Counted from the stretch's first letter, positions 51,593 through 60,430 are shown. The stretch is 64,000 bases of DNA from JAAYSA01 sp035367155 (GCA_035367155.1 DAOSJI010000003.1:20865-84864), one strand, 5' to 3'. Notes: generated from the sequence alone by a model not told the origin. Program-made: numbers and translations.

Positions 51593-52246
51593 ATGGTAAA
51601 TATCATTCTATTAGGTCCTCCTGGTGCAGGTAAAGGCACCCAGGCTAAAAGAATATCTTCGCTTTATAATATCCCCCATATTTCTACAGGTGATATGTTT
51701 CGCGAAGCAATAAAAAAAGGGACTGAACTTGGCAAAACCGCTGCTAAATTCATAAATGAAGGTCATTTAGTCCCCGATGAACTTACAATTGCAATCGTTA
51801 AAGAACGTTTAAATAAAGATGATTGTAAAAACGGCTATCTTCTTGATGGCTTCCCTCGCACGCTTCCGCAAGCAGAAGCGCTTGATGCTCTTACGCTTGA
51901 GCTTGCTCGTCCGCTTACGCACGTGATTAATATCACATGTGGCACGCAGGAGCTCGTACGCAGAATTACAGGCAGACGCGTATGCAGGAAGTGTGGAGCC
52001 CCCTATCACGTTGATACACTTAAACCAAAAGTTACTGGTATTTGTGATTTATGTGGCGGGGAACTATATCAACGCGCTGATGATACAAAAGAAGCGCTTT
52101 TAGTCCGGCTTGATCACTATTATAAAGAAACTAAGCCGCTAGAAGATTACTACAAAGCCAAAAAACTTCTTATTGAAGTTGATGGCGAACTAGGCCTAGA
52201 AGGAACACTTAAGGCGATCAAAAAAGTTTTAGGAGCTACTAAATAA
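51593..52246 (+). CDS. adk: Adenylate kinase, zinc-lid type
   Basis: Interconverts ATP, ADP and AMP. The 217 residues have the P-loop GPPGAGKGT (8-16), the NMP domain with STGDMFR, GYLLDGFPRT (81-90) and a long LID with four cysteines (131, 134, 151, 154), a structural zinc site found in Gram-positive enzymes. The stop overlaps map by one base (TAATG). The central part (about 51860-51970) uses more GC-rich codons than the rest of the operon. Confidence 0.97.
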   Translation: MVNIILLGPPGAGKGTQAKRISSLYNIPHISTGDMFREAIKKGTELGKTAAKFINEGHLVPDELTIAIVKERLNKDDCKNGYLLDGFPRTLPQAEALDALTLELARPLTHVINITCGTQELVRRITGRRVCRKCGAPYHVDTLKPKVTGICDLCGGELYQRADDTKEALLVRLDHYYKETKPLEDYYKAKKLLIEVDGELGLEGTLKAIKKVLGATK

Positions 52247-53019
52247 TGATTGTTCTTCGAAGTCCGCGCGAAATAGCGCTACTAAAAGAAGCTGGTCATA
52301 TAGTTGCAACCGTATTTAAAAAACTTGAAGAAGAACTTAAACCTGGGATGTCAACGCTAGATGTTGATCGCATCGCTCTTGATGTAATTAAAAAAGGAGG
52401 CGGCATCCCAACTTTCAAAGGCTACGGAGGCTTTAAAGGAAATGTATGTGTTTCAGTTAACGATACATTAATCCATGGCATCCCTAGTTCAAAAGAAATT
52501 ATTAAAGACGGCGACATTGTTAGTGTCGACGTCGGCGTAACTTATAAAGGTTATGTCGCCGATGCTTGTCGTACATTTCTTGTAGGAAATGTTACAGACG
52601 AAGCACGTCGTCTTGTTAAGACGACTGAAGATAGTTTCTGGTATGCAGTTAATAACTATGCAAAACCAGGCTCTACAATAGGTGATATTAGTAACGCCAT
52701 TCAAACATTTTGCGAAAAGGAGGGTTACACTCTTACTTCGCACTATACCGGTCATGGAGTCGGTACTAAACTTCATGAAGATCCTATTATTCCTAATGTT
52801 GGAAAAAAAGGAAGTGGTCCCATTTTACGAAAGGGGATGTGCTTAGCCATCGAACCGATGGTTAACGCCGGGGCAGTCGATCTTATTGTGCTTAAAGATG
52901 GCTGGACCGTAAAAACAAAAGATGGCGCTCTTGCGAGCCATTATGAAAATTCGCTTGTCATTACCGATGATGGTTACGAAATACTGACAAAATTAAAAGG
53001 AGAACCTAATGGCCAGTAA
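52246..53019 (+). CDS. map: Methionine aminopeptidase, type I
   Basis: Removes the initiator methionine from new proteins. The 257 residues carry the metal ligands in their usual places: Asp in SVDVGVTYKGYVADACRTF (about 91-109), His in HYTGHGVGTKLHEDP (about 166-180), Glu in LAIEPM and Glu in HYENSLVI (about 236-243). No zinc-finger or SH3-like N-terminus is present. It is coupled to adk, and its end overlaps infA by 11 bases. Confidence 0.97.
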   Translation: MIVLRSPREIALLKEAGHIVATVFKKLEEELKPGMSTLDVDRIALDVIKKGGGIPTFKGYGGFKGNVCVSVNDTLIHGIPSSKEIIKDGDIVSVDVGVTYKGYVADACRTFLVGNVTDEARRLVKTTEDSFWYAVNNYAKPGSTIGDISNAIQTFCEKEGYTLTSHYTGHGVGTKLHEDPIIPNVGKKGSGPILRKGMCLAIEPMVNAGAVDLIVLKDGWTVKTKDGALASHYENSLVITDDGYEILTKLKGEPNGQ

Positions 53020-53236
53020 AAAAGATGTCATCAGAGTCGAGGCGAGAGTATTAGAGTGTCTACCAAACGTTGAGTTTAAAGTAGAACTTATTGAAAACGG
53101 ACTAATCATGCATGCCCACGTTTCTGGTAAAATCCGGATGCACAATATCCGCATTCTACCAGGCGATCGCGTTAGTCTAGAAATCTCACCTTATGATTTA
53201 ACACGTGGACGCATTACATATCGGTTTAAAGATTAA
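53009..53236 (+). CDS. infA: Translation initiation factor IF-1
   Basis: IF-1 binds the 30S A site during initiation. The 75 residues form the S1-like OB fold: KDVIRVEARVLECLPNVEFKVEL (key Glu-Ala-x-Val), HVSGKIRMHNIRILPGDRVSLEISPYDLTRGRITYR (key Gly-Lys-Ile-Arg and Gly-Asp-Arg-Val). Length is normal. It starts inside the map gene, with AAGGAG before the ATG, and precedes rpmJ. Confidence 0.97.
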   Translation: MASKKDVIRVEARVLECLPNVEFKVELIENGLIMHAHVSGKIRMHNIRILPGDRVSLEISPYDLTRGRITYRFKD

Positions 53237-53253
53237 ACCAGAGGAGGAAAATT

Positions 53254-53367
53254 ATGAAAGTAAGAGCCTCAGTAAAACCCATTTGCCCAAAGTGTAAGGT
53301 AATTCGCCGTAAAGGCCGCGTTATGGTCATCTGCGAAAACCCAAAACATAAGCAAAGACAGGGTTAA
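53254..53367 (+). CDS. rpmJ: 50S ribosomal protein L36
   Basis: A 37-residue zinc-binding protein, read directly from the sequence. It starts MKVRASVKPICPKCKVIRR and continues with GRVMVICENPKHKQRQG, carrying the Cys-x-x-Cys, Cys and His ligands. AGAGGAGG precedes the ATG. It lies between infA and rpsM, as in Bacillus. Confidence 0.97.
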   Translation: MKVRASVKPICPKCKVIRRKGRVMVICENPKHKQRQG

Positions 53368-53387
53368 GAAAGTAGAGGAGTATATTT

Positions 53388-53765
53388 ATGGCACGTATTG
53401 TTGGTGTTGATATTCCAAACGATAAGCAAGTTGGGACTTCCCTTACCTATATTTATGGGATTGGAAGAACAACAGCTTTAAAAGTTTGTGAACGCGCGAA
53501 AGTCGATAGCACGATTCGCGTTAAAGATTTAAGTGATGAACAATTAAACGCTGTTCGTAGTGAAGTTAGTAAACTTCGGGTTGAAGGTGATCTTCGACGT
53601 GCAGTTACTATGGACATTAAACGATTAAGCGAAATTGGTTCATATCGTGGGATTCGTCATCGTAGAGGATTACCTGTAAGAGGACAAAGAACCCGCACAA
53701 ATGCAAGGACTAGAAAAGGTCCAAAAAGAACGATTGCAAATAAAAAGCAAGTGTCGAAAGGTTAG
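53388..53765 (+). CDS. rpsM: 30S ribosomal protein S13
   Basis: S13 forms bridges with the 50S subunit and touches P-site tRNA. The 125 residues show RIVGVDIPNDKQVGTSLTYIYGIGRTTA-type start (key Gly-Val-Asp-Ile-Pro) and the C-terminal RHRRGLPVRGQRTRTNARTRKGP. Length is normal. It is followed by rpsK after ten bases. Confidence 0.98.
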   Translation: MARIVGVDIPNDKQVGTSLTYIYGIGRTTALKVCERAKVDSTIRVKDLSDEQLNAVRSEVSKLRVEGDLRRAVTMDIKRLSEIGSYRGIRHRRGLPVRGQRTRTNARTRKGPKRTIANKKQVSKG

Positions 53766-53775
53766 GTGAATACTT

Positions 53776-54171
53776 ATGGCTAAGAAAAAGACAAGAGTCG
53801 TACGCAAAAAAAGAATTCGTCGTACGTTTACTAAAGGTATTGCACATATTCACTCTACCTTTAATAACACAATCGTAACAATTACCGATGAAGCTGGGAA
53901 CGCAATTAGCTGGTCAAGTGCCGGTGCGATGGGCTTTAAAGGTAGTAAAAAATCAACGCCTTGGGCAGCTCAACTTGCCGGGGAAGCAGCTGCAAAAGTA
54001 GCAGTTGAACAAGGCTTAACTTCAGTTGATGTAAATGTTAAAGGTCCTGGACCAGGAAGAGATTCAGCAATTCGCTCACTAGCAACTGCTGGACTTACGA
54101 TTACTTCAATTCAAGATACTACACCAATTCCCCATAATGGATGTCGGCCACCCAAACGGCCACGAGGATAA
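53776..54171 (+). CDS. rpsK: 30S ribosomal protein S11
   Basis: S11 lies near the E site. The 131 residues contain GIAHIHSTFNNTIVTITDEAGNA, SSAGAMGFKGSKKSTPWAAQLAGE-type sequence (key Gly-Phe-Lys-Gly) and VKGPGPGRDSAIRSL, ending IPHNGCRPPKRPRG. Length is normal. The rpoA ribosome-binding site overlaps its end. Confidence 0.98.
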   Translation: MAKKKTRVVRKKRIRRTFTKGIAHIHSTFNNTIVTITDEAGNAISWSSAGAMGFKGSKKSTPWAAQLAGEAAAKVAVEQGLTSVDVNVKGPGPGRDSAIRSLATAGLTITSIQDTTPIPHNGCRPPKRPRG

Positions 54172-54182
54172 GGAGGACCGTG

Positions 54183-55163
54183 ATGCACAAAGATATTGCT
54201 AATCCATTTGAAATACCACAATTTAAGATTAACCAACTCGAGGAAGATAATAATCATGCTCGATTTACAGTTGAACCACTTGAAAGAGGCTTCGGACAAA
54301 CGTTAGGTAATTCCTTACGTCGGATTCTATTATCTTCTCTTCCAGGTGCAAGTATGTTTGCTATTAAGGTTGAAGGTGCTCTTCATGAATTTAGTGCTCT
54401 TGATGGGGTCGCTGAAGATGTTACCAACATCATCCTTAATTTAAAAAACTTAATTATGGTCATCTCTGATCCAACTGAAACAGTTAAACGGATTGAACTA
54501 GATTTTGCTGGTCCAGGTGTAGTAACCGCAGCTCATCTAGATACTCCAGTTGATGTTGAAATTATTAATAAAGACCTCGTCATTGCTAATGTTGCAGATG
54601 GCGGGCACTTACGCCTTACAATTTTTGCTCGTAATGGCCGTGGCTATATTACGGGTGAAGAAAATAAGGTAAATCGAGAAATCTTAGGTTCATATGCTGG
54701 GATTATTGCAACGGATAGTAACTACTCACCAATTACAAAAGTTAACTATACTGTTGAAAATACCCGGGTTAAATATGATGAACGCTATGATCGACTCATT
54801 TTTGAAGTTTGGACTGATGGCAGTATGAAGGCTCTTGATGCCGTTGCACTTGGTGCAAAAATCATGATTGAACATTTAAAACCATTTATGCATTTAGATG
54901 AAAAAGTCCAAGAACTCATGATTATGAAAGAAGAAGTTGAAGAAGAGGAAGATCAATTTAAAGATCGTACGATTGAAGATCTTGATATTAGTGTCCGTAG
55001 CTTTAACTGCTTAAAACGTGCTGGCATTAATAAAGTCAGCGAACTAATCGCTAAAAGCGAAGAAGAAATTCTTAAGGTTAAAAACCTTGGTAAGAAATCC
55101 TTTAAAGAAATTAAAGATAAACTAACCGAACTTGGTTTGTCCTTCCGTGGGACAATAGAATAG
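54183..55163 (+). CDS. rpoA: RNA polymerase alpha subunit
   Basis: Alpha forms the dimer that assembles RNA polymerase. The frame extends upstream to 54141 within rpsK, but AAGGAGG at 54170-54176 fits the ATG at 54183 (or the GTG just before). The resulting 326-residue protein has the N-terminal domain (FTVEPLERGFGQTLGNSLRRILLSSLPG, split as RGFGQTLGNSLRRILLSS) and a C-terminal helix-hairpin-helix domain (FNCLKRAGINKVSELI...LGKKSFKEIKDKLTELGL) after an acidic linker. Confidence 0.97.
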   Translation: MHKDIANPFEIPQFKINQLEEDNNHARFTVEPLERGFGQTLGNSLRRILLSSLPGASMFAIKVEGALHEFSALDGVAEDVTNIILNLKNLIMVISDPTETVKRIELDFAGPGVVTAAHLDTPVDVEIINKDLVIANVADGGHLRLTIFARNGRGYITGEENKVNREILGSYAGIIATDSNYSPITKVNYTVENTRVKYDERYDRLIFEVWTDGSMKALDAVALGAKIMIEHLKPFMHLDEKVQELMIMKEEVEEEEDQFKDRTIEDLDISVRSFNCLKRAGINKVSELIAKSEEEILKVKNLGKKSFKEIKDKLTELGLSFRGTIE

Positions 55164-55172
55164 AGGTGTCTA

Positions 55173-55577
55173 ATGGCAGCACAAGGAAGAAAAAACGTAC
55201 GCGGTAGAACGGGTGTTCGATTTAAAGCTCGTTATGACCGTGCAAAAGATAAAGCGATGATTCGTAATGTTACAAGCGAATTTATCGTCTATGGCAAAGT
55301 TAACCTAATTAAAAAAGTTTCAAAACAAGTTCAAAGAGAAACCGAAAAGCTTATTACTTTAGCAAAACGTGGTGATCTTCATAGCAGAAGACTAGCAGCT
55401 GCTAGACTTCGAGAAGGCATTGTAAGAAAAAGTGATGGTAAAAAAGCTCTTGATATTCTTTTTGATGAACTTGCCCCACGCTTTAAAAATCGCCAAGGTG
55501 GCTATACACGTGTTTTAAACCTCGAAAATAGACGTGGTGACAATGCCCCAATGGCCCTACTTACATTTGTTGAGTAA
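55173..55577 (+). CDS. rplQ: 50S ribosomal protein L17
   Basis: L17 is near the exit tunnel. The 134 residues contain RAKDKAMIRNVTSEFIVYGKV, ETEKLITLAKRGDLHSRRLAA and RQGGYTRVLNLENRRGDNAPMALLTFVE (key Arg-Gly-Asp-Asn-Ala-Pro-Met). It is the last gene of the super-operon, followed by a terminator. Confidence 0.98.
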   Translation: MAAQGRKNVRGRTGVRFKARYDRAKDKAMIRNVTSEFIVYGKVNLIKKVSKQVQRETEKLITLAKRGDLHSRRLAAARLREGIVRKSDGKKALDILFDELAPRFKNRQGGYTRVLNLENRRGDNAPMALLTFVE

Positions 55578-55595
55578 ATAAAAGCAACCTAAAAT

Positions 55596-55627
55596 AGAGG
55601 CTTACAGCTATGTAAGTCTCTTTTTTT
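55596..55627 (+). terminator. Terminator of the S10-spc-alpha operon
   Basis: Stem AGAGGCTTACA / TGTAAGTCTCT with loop GCTA and one G-T pair, followed by seven T. It stands 19 bases after the rplQ stop. Confidence 0.88.
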
Positions 55628-55725
55628 ATAAAAATTACAGTTAAATATTTATTAATATTAATGAATATATAAATTGCATTACATTAAGTCATCTATTTAT
55701 GTAAAATAAAAGTGGAGGAAAAAAT

Positions 55726-57054
55726 ATGTATAATTACGACGTTATTATCGTCGGTGCAGGGACTGCCGGCACTTATTTTGCACTTCTACTTGCTAAAAGA
55801 GGAGTTAAAGTTCTTGTTATCGATAAAGACAAGGAAAAAGATCTTGCTAAAAGATTAGACATCTTTCATTTTACTAGCGAATCTTTTGCTGAGTTTAATC
55901 TTGAAGAGTCAAAAGAAGGTGATCCTGAATTTGTCTCAAAATTTTCTTATTGTTATTCGCGCTCTGCTCTTGATAACTATGAGAAAAAGAATTTCTTAGA
56001 AGTTCATGTAATGCACTTACCACTTTTTATTAAACGCCTTAGAAATTTAGCTATAAAAGAAGGCGCAAATTTTAAATTTGAGACTACTTTTGCAGACTTA
56101 ATATACGATAAAGATAATAGGATAAGTGGTATTAAAACATCTAATGGAGAAGAAATACGAAGTAGATTAGTAGTTGATGCTTCTGGCATTCCTTCTGTTG
56201 TAAGAAGAAAAGTTAGTGACCCCTATATTGAGAATTGGCCTATAGGACCACGAGATAAGTTTTATGTTTTCTTAAAATATGTTCTTTTAGATGATCCCAA
56301 CATTACAATTGATCGCTCAGTAAGTTGGCCCTATTACAAAGGGTGGATTGCTCCTCAACAAAGTAAGGGTGGAGCAATTGTAGGTGTTGGCGCAAATCTA
56401 TCAACGGATTACGCAAGAAAATGTATGAAAAAATTTGAAGATAGCATTCCTTTACCAAAATATACACTTCAATATGAAGAATGGGGTGCTACACCTTACA
56501 CAAGACCGCCATTTAGTTTTGTTACAGATGGTTTTCTTGTTATAGGTGATGCAGCTTGTCTAACTAAACCTATGAACGGAGAAGGTATAACAAGTGCTTG
56601 GGTTCAGTCTACTCCCGCTGCTGATGTTGTAGCACAAGCTTTAAAAGATGGTAAGTATCCAACAAAAGAAGCACTTTGGAAAATTAATCACCTCTATCAA
56701 ACTAAAGAAGGAGCCGAATTTGCAGGATTGAGGGCACTTTTGGTAGGTGCTGTAGCAATGAGTAAAGAAGATAATGACTACTTATATGCAAATGGGATTA
56801 TCTTTAGAAGTGATGACGAAGAAGTAAAAGGAAGTGTTGCTGGCAACTTAATTAAAGGCGTTTTAAAAAGAAAATTTTCTTATTCTGCTTTAAGTAACTT
56901 ACTAAAAGCGAGTAACACAGGTACAAAACTTACCAAACATTATAAACGATATCCTTTAACGCCTGAGGGCTATTTTAAATGGAAGAAAAAAGCACTTAGT
57001 TTATGGAAAAAGGCTGGTTCAATGGCTGATAACATAACTGATGCGGAGGAATAA
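55726..57054 (+). CDS. FAD-dependent oxidoreductase, geranylgeranyl-reductase-like
   Basis: A 442-residue flavoprotein. It starts with a Rossmann motif for FAD, DVIIVGAGTAGTYFALLLAKRG (Gly-x-Gly-x-x-Gly), and has the second FAD site TDGFLVIGDAACLTKPMNGEGITSAW (about residues 265-290). These are the two signatures of the geranylgeranyl reductase / PHBH-like family. These enzymes reduce isoprenoid chains or hydroxylate aromatics; the substrate here is unknown. Glycine and proline positions are intact. It is followed four bases later by an MFS transporter, so a pair acting on one substrate is plausible. GGAGG precedes the ATG. Confidence 0.8.
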   Translation: MYNYDVIIVGAGTAGTYFALLLAKRGVKVLVIDKDKEKDLAKRLDIFHFTSESFAEFNLEESKEGDPEFVSKFSYCYSRSALDNYEKKNFLEVHVMHLPLFIKRLRNLAIKEGANFKFETTFADLIYDKDNRISGIKTSNGEEIRSRLVVDASGIPSVVRRKVSDPYIENWPIGPRDKFYVFLKYVLLDDPNITIDRSVSWPYYKGWIAPQQSKGGAIVGVGANLSTDYARKCMKKFEDSIPLPKYTLQYEEWGATPYTRPPFSFVTDGFLVIGDAACLTKPMNGEGITSAWVQSTPAADVVAQALKDGKYPTKEALWKINHLYQTKEGAEFAGLRALLVGAVAMSKEDNDYLYANGIIFRSDDEEVKGSVAGNLIKGVLKRKFSYSALSNLLKASNTGTKLTKHYKRYPLTPEGYFKWKKKALSLWKKAGSMADNITDAEE

Positions 57055-57058
57055 AAAT

Positions 57059-58519
57059 ATGAAAGAAAAAAGAATTAGAAAACCCGTAAAAATGGTAAAC
57101 GGGCTGCATCCTGCAAGGTTTTGGCTCATTATCGGCTTAATGGGTATGGCAGGACACCTCTGTTGGAACATTGAAAATCAATGGTTTAACACGTTCGTTT
57201 ACGCAAAAATTGGCGGCGATGTCAATGTTGTCACTTGGATGGTTATAGTTAGTGCCACAGTAACAACAATCTCAACATTTATTTTTGGAACACTTAGCGA
57301 TAGGCTAGGTAAAAGAAAACGATTTGTTTCAATCGGGTATATTCTTTGGGGTATTGCAACAATTATTTTCGGGCTTACTGAATACGCAAGAAGTTCAGGA
57401 ATTGGTTTTTTAGTTACTCTAAGTGGATTTCTTGTTGTATTTACCGATGCAGTTATGTCATTTTTAGGTTCCTTAGCATTTGATGCTGGTTTTACTACAT
57501 GGGTTAATGACTATACAGATGAAACAAACCAAGGACAAGTTGGAGCATCTTTTGCTGCTATTCCAGTTTTAGGCACAATTGTTGGTACGGTTTTAGGTGG
57601 AATATTAGTTAATGTCGGTAACGATACAGTTGGTACTGATCACTATAATCCTGCCCTTGATAATTATCAATTACTATTCTGGTCAATGGGAATTTTTGTA
57701 ATTTTAGTTGGTGTTCTTTCAATTTTCTTGATGAAAGATGCTCCTGATATTAAACCAAACAAAGAAGGTTCTTATTTTAAACAGCTCTTTCAAGTTTTTA
57801 ATTTTAAGAAGTTAAAAGGACATAAAGAAAATAAAGAAATGTTTTTAGCAGCTTTGGTTGCTTGCTTTTTCTTTATCCCATTTAACTTTTATTTTGTTCA
57901 TATGGGTAACTGGTTAATTTATGATATTGGCTTTACTGCTACAAATATGGGCTTAATTGAAGGAATTGCACTTATATTTTCTGTATTAGTTACAATTCCA
58001 TTTGCGCGATTAATTAATAAAAATAAGGTTCCTCTAGTAGCACTTATTGCAGTCTTAGTTAATGCACTAGGTTTATTTATGCTCTTTTTATTTGTAAAGG
58101 ATCCAAGTAGCGTTGATAATAGTAGCGCATTTAATGCTAAAAACATTCCATTACTTTTAGCAGTATTTCTTGTTGGTACAGGTTATGTATTAATTACTCA
58201 AGCAACAATGGTTTGGGTTAGAGGATTGTTTCCAAAAGAAAATCGTGGTCAATTTGAAGGAATTAGGTCACTATTCTTTACACTAATCCCAATGTTTATT
58301 GGTACATTAACCGGCGGGATAATTATTAAATATACACCTCAACCAGTAGAGGTTCATGATCAATATGGCCATATAATAGATGTCCCGCAAGAAAATCTTT
58401 TCCTTTATTCAGCATTAATGGTTTTATTAACAATTATTCCTCTAATTTTTGCATGGAGAGAGTTTGATAAAAGAATTAAAGTTCAACAAGTAGTTGAAGC
58501 AATAGAAGAAGTTAAGTAA
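57059..58519 (+). CDS. MFS transporter (GPH/SLC45-like)
   Basis: A 486-residue transporter with about 12 helices. The frame opens at 57041 within the upstream gene, but GGAGGAAT fits the ATG at 57059. It shows the MFS loop-2 motif GTLSDRLGKRKRFV (about residues 81-94), WNIENQWFNTFVYAKIGGD in the first helix region, and a second conserved signature NKNKVPLVA between helices 8 and 9. The Trp/Asn-rich first helix and long acidic loops recall the glycoside-pentoside-hexuronide or SLC45 groups, suggesting a sugar or other small-solute substrate. Exact specificity is unknown. Confidence 0.85.
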   Translation: MKEKRIRKPVKMVNGLHPARFWLIIGLMGMAGHLCWNIENQWFNTFVYAKIGGDVNVVTWMVIVSATVTTISTFIFGTLSDRLGKRKRFVSIGYILWGIATIIFGLTEYARSSGIGFLVTLSGFLVVFTDAVMSFLGSLAFDAGFTTWVNDYTDETNQGQVGASFAAIPVLGTIVGTVLGGILVNVGNDTVGTDHYNPALDNYQLLFWSMGIFVILVGVLSIFLMKDAPDIKPNKEGSYFKQLFQVFNFKKLKGHKENKEMFLAALVACFFFIPFNFYFVHMGNWLIYDIGFTATNMGLIEGIALIFSVLVTIPFARLINKNKVPLVALIAVLVNALGLFMLFLFVKDPSSVDNSSAFNAKNIPLLLAVFLVGTGYVLITQATMVWVRGLFPKENRGQFEGIRSLFFTLIPMFIGTLTGGIIIKYTPQPVEVHDQYGHIIDVPQENLFLYSALMVLLTIIPLIFAWREFDKRIKVQQVVEAIEEVK

Positions 58520-58576
58520 ATAGTAATTAAAGCAATTAAGACTATATTATTTATCTCTTTTAAACCTAAAAAAAGG

Positions 58577-58591
58577 ATGAAAGCGCTATTA
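58577..58591 (+). promoter_or_regulatory. Candidate cre-like site upstream of the 73-residue protein gene
   Basis: ATGAAAGCGCTATTA agrees with the catabolite-response pattern TGWAANCGNTNWCA at all but one position (C to T near the end). It lies about 74 bases before the expected transcription start at 58659. See also the stronger match before oppA. Confidence 0.35.
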
Positions 58592-58636
58592 TTGTGTAGA
58601 AGTTCGAAAAAATCAGAAAACTCAGTTTTTCTATTG

Positions 58637-58653
58637 ACACATTGTGTTATAAT
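58637..58653 (+). promoter_or_regulatory. Extended -10 promoter with adjacent inverted repeat
   Basis: TGTTATAAT (58645-58653) follows the perfect inverted repeat ACACATTGTGT (58637-58647), which overlaps its first bases. The repeat may be an operator. The TTGACA at 58634 is too close to serve as -35. Confidence 0.5.
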
Positions 58654-58676
58654 TACCATAGAAGGAGGAACTTATC

Positions 58677-58898
58677 ATGGTTAAATGGATGGATAATTTA
58701 CCAAAGTGGGCAAAGGTATTACTTGCTCTTCCGTGTTTAGATGTCGTTTGGGTTATTTATCGTTTGGTTAAAAGTCTTGGAAAGAAACAAACACTTGGCG
58801 TCGTTCTAGCGGTTATATTAATAGTCGTTGGTCTACCATGGCTTTGGTTGCTTGACATTATCACAATTATCTTACTAGATAAAGTTCTTTGGTTCTAA
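58677..58898 (+). CDS. Small membrane protein of unknown function, 73 residues
   Basis: A 73-residue protein with a Lys/Trp-rich N-terminus (WMDNLPKWAKVLL) and two hydrophobic segments (about residues 13-30 and 41-68). It has a very strong ribosome-binding site (GAAGGAGG), an extended -10 promoter, a possible cre site upstream and its own terminator, all signs of a separately regulated, well-expressed small gene. No family is recognised. The Trp/Leu-rich helices might insert in or interact with a membrane complex. Confidence 0.75.
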   Translation: MVKWMDNLPKWAKVLLALPCLDVVWVIYRLVKSLGKKQTLGVVLAVILIVVGLPWLWLLDIITIILLDKVLWF

Positions 58899-58920
58899 AC
58901 CTAGGAACTTTATATATAAA

Positions 58921-58943
58921 GGCTCTCATTGAGAGTCTTTTTA
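58921..58943 (+). terminator. Terminator of the 73-residue protein gene
   Basis: Stem GGCTCTC / GAGAGTC with loop ATT and one G-T pair, followed by TTTTTATT. It lies 22 bases after the stop. Confidence 0.85.
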
Positions 58944-59057
58944 TTATGCAAAAATAACCTGTTTATTGCAAAAATGGGATTAATTTTGTATAAAACATGG
59001 GCTTAAATGTTAATTTTATAAGCTGTAAGCTTAAGTATTTAATAAGAATGTTTAAAA

Positions 59058-59066
59058 TGGTATAAT
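59058..59066 (+). promoter_or_regulatory. Extended -10 promoter of cysS
   Basis: TGGTATAAT. The expected start (about 59073) is only about eight bases before the chosen cysS ATG, so the leader contains little more than the ribosome-binding site AGAGG. A T-box cannot fit in the leader. Confidence 0.6.
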
Positions 59067-59080
59067 TTATGAGAGGAATT

Positions 59081-60415
59081 ATGAAGATACGATTATTTAA
59101 TTCACTTAGCGGTAAGGTTGAAGATTTCCTTCCAATAAAAAAAGGTCAAGTTTCAATGTATGTTTGTGGGCCAACAGTTTATGATGATGTTCATGTTGGA
59201 AATTTAAGACCAGTTGTCGTTTTTGATACATTAAGACGATTTTTTCTCCATGTTGGTTATGATGTAATTTTTGTTAGTAATTTTACTGATATTGATGACA
59301 AAATTATTGATCGAGCTTTAAAAGAAAATACGAGTGAACTTGAAATAGCCAATCGATATATTGATGTCTATAATAGGAACGTTGAAAATGTAAACGCGAT
59401 GACTCCAACATATACACCAAGAGTCACAACTTCGATAAATGAAATCATTAAATTTATTGAAGAATTGGTTAAAAAGGGTGCGGCTTATGAAAAAGATGGA
59501 GATGTCTTTTTTAGGGTAAGTGAAGATAAAAATTATGGTCATCTTGCGAATATCAAACTGGAAGATTTAGTACATGGTGCACGAATAGATGAAAACGATA
59601 AAAAAGAACATCCAGCAGACTTTTTACTTTGGAAAAGAACTGAAGTTGGTATTACATTCTATTCCCCATGGGGAGAAGGTCGTCCTGGCTGGCATACTGA
59701 ATGTGTTGTTATGATTAATAAGACTTTCAAACAACCATTAATTGATATTCATGGTGGTGGTTTTGATTTAAAATTTCCACATCATGAAAATGAGATGGCT
59801 CAATCAAGAGCTTATAGCGGCACAAACCTAGCTAATTATTGGATGCATAATGGTTTTATTAGTGTAAATAATGAAAAGATGTCAAAATCTTTAGGCAATA
59901 CTTTAACAGCAACTGATTTTATTAATAAGTATGGTGGTAACACCTTACGACTTTTATTATTAAGTGGTCATTATCGTGCACCATTAAATTTAACTGATGA
60001 AGTTATAAGTAATAATCAAAAAGAAGTTGAAAAAATCTCAAATGCTATTCGTCAATTAGCCGTATACCTTCAATTAAATGGTGGTAAATTAGATAAAACA
60101 TTATATTCTAACAAGGAATTTTTAGAAACATTAGCAGATGATCTTAATACTGCAAACGCAATTAGTATCTTATTTAGTGTTATTAAAACTATAAATACTG
60201 AATTACGTAAACCAAACAAAGAAATAAAAACACTAGAAAAACTTTTTTCAGAGTCTAATTCGATGCTTGAGTTACTTGGCTTAAAAATTAATTATCCCGA
60301 ATTGACTAAAAATGATATACAATTATATACACAATACTTAGATGCAAAAGAAAACAAAGATTTCGCAAAAAGCGATATAATACGCGACGAATTAATTGAA
60401 CGCGGCATTTTGTAG
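59081..60415 (+). CDS. cysS: Cysteinyl-tRNA synthetase
   Basis: Charges tRNA-Cys. The class I motifs are HVGN (HIGH type) within TVYDDVHVGNLRP and KMSKS within NNEKMSKSLGNT. The zinc ligands are Cys in MYVCGPTVY, Cys in GWHTECVVM and His residues in KFPHHENEMAQS. A first ATG exists at 59069, but it lies at or before the transcription start expected from TGGTATAAT. The second ATG, at 59081, follows AGAGG and gives the 444-residue protein. Its partner mrnC (mini-RNase III), usual in Bacillus, is absent; an MgtC-like gene follows instead. Confidence 0.96.
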   Translation: MKIRLFNSLSGKVEDFLPIKKGQVSMYVCGPTVYDDVHVGNLRPVVVFDTLRRFFLHVGYDVIFVSNFTDIDDKIIDRALKENTSELEIANRYIDVYNRNVENVNAMTPTYTPRVTTSINEIIKFIEELVKKGAAYEKDGDVFFRVSEDKNYGHLANIKLEDLVHGARIDENDKKEHPADFLLWKRTEVGITFYSPWGEGRPGWHTECVVMINKTFKQPLIDIHGGGFDLKFPHHENEMAQSRAYSGTNLANYWMHNGFISVNNEKMSKSLGNTLTATDFINKYGGNTLRLLLLSGHYRAPLNLTDEVISNNQKEVEKISNAIRQLAVYLQLNGGKLDKTLYSNKEFLETLADDLNTANAISILFSVIKTINTELRKPNKEIKTLEKLFSESNSMLELLGLKINYPELTKNDIQLYTQYLDAKENKDFAKSDIIRDELIERGIL

Positions 60416-60430
60416 AAAGAAGGTAATTAA

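Noticed and set aside
54141..54182. Longer N-terminus for rpoA
   Set aside because: The added residues overlap rpsK in another frame, and AAGGAGG fits the ATG at 54183.
58634..58639. TTGACA as -35 box for the 73-residue gene
   Set aside because: Only eight bases separate it from the TATAAT; the spacing is far too short.
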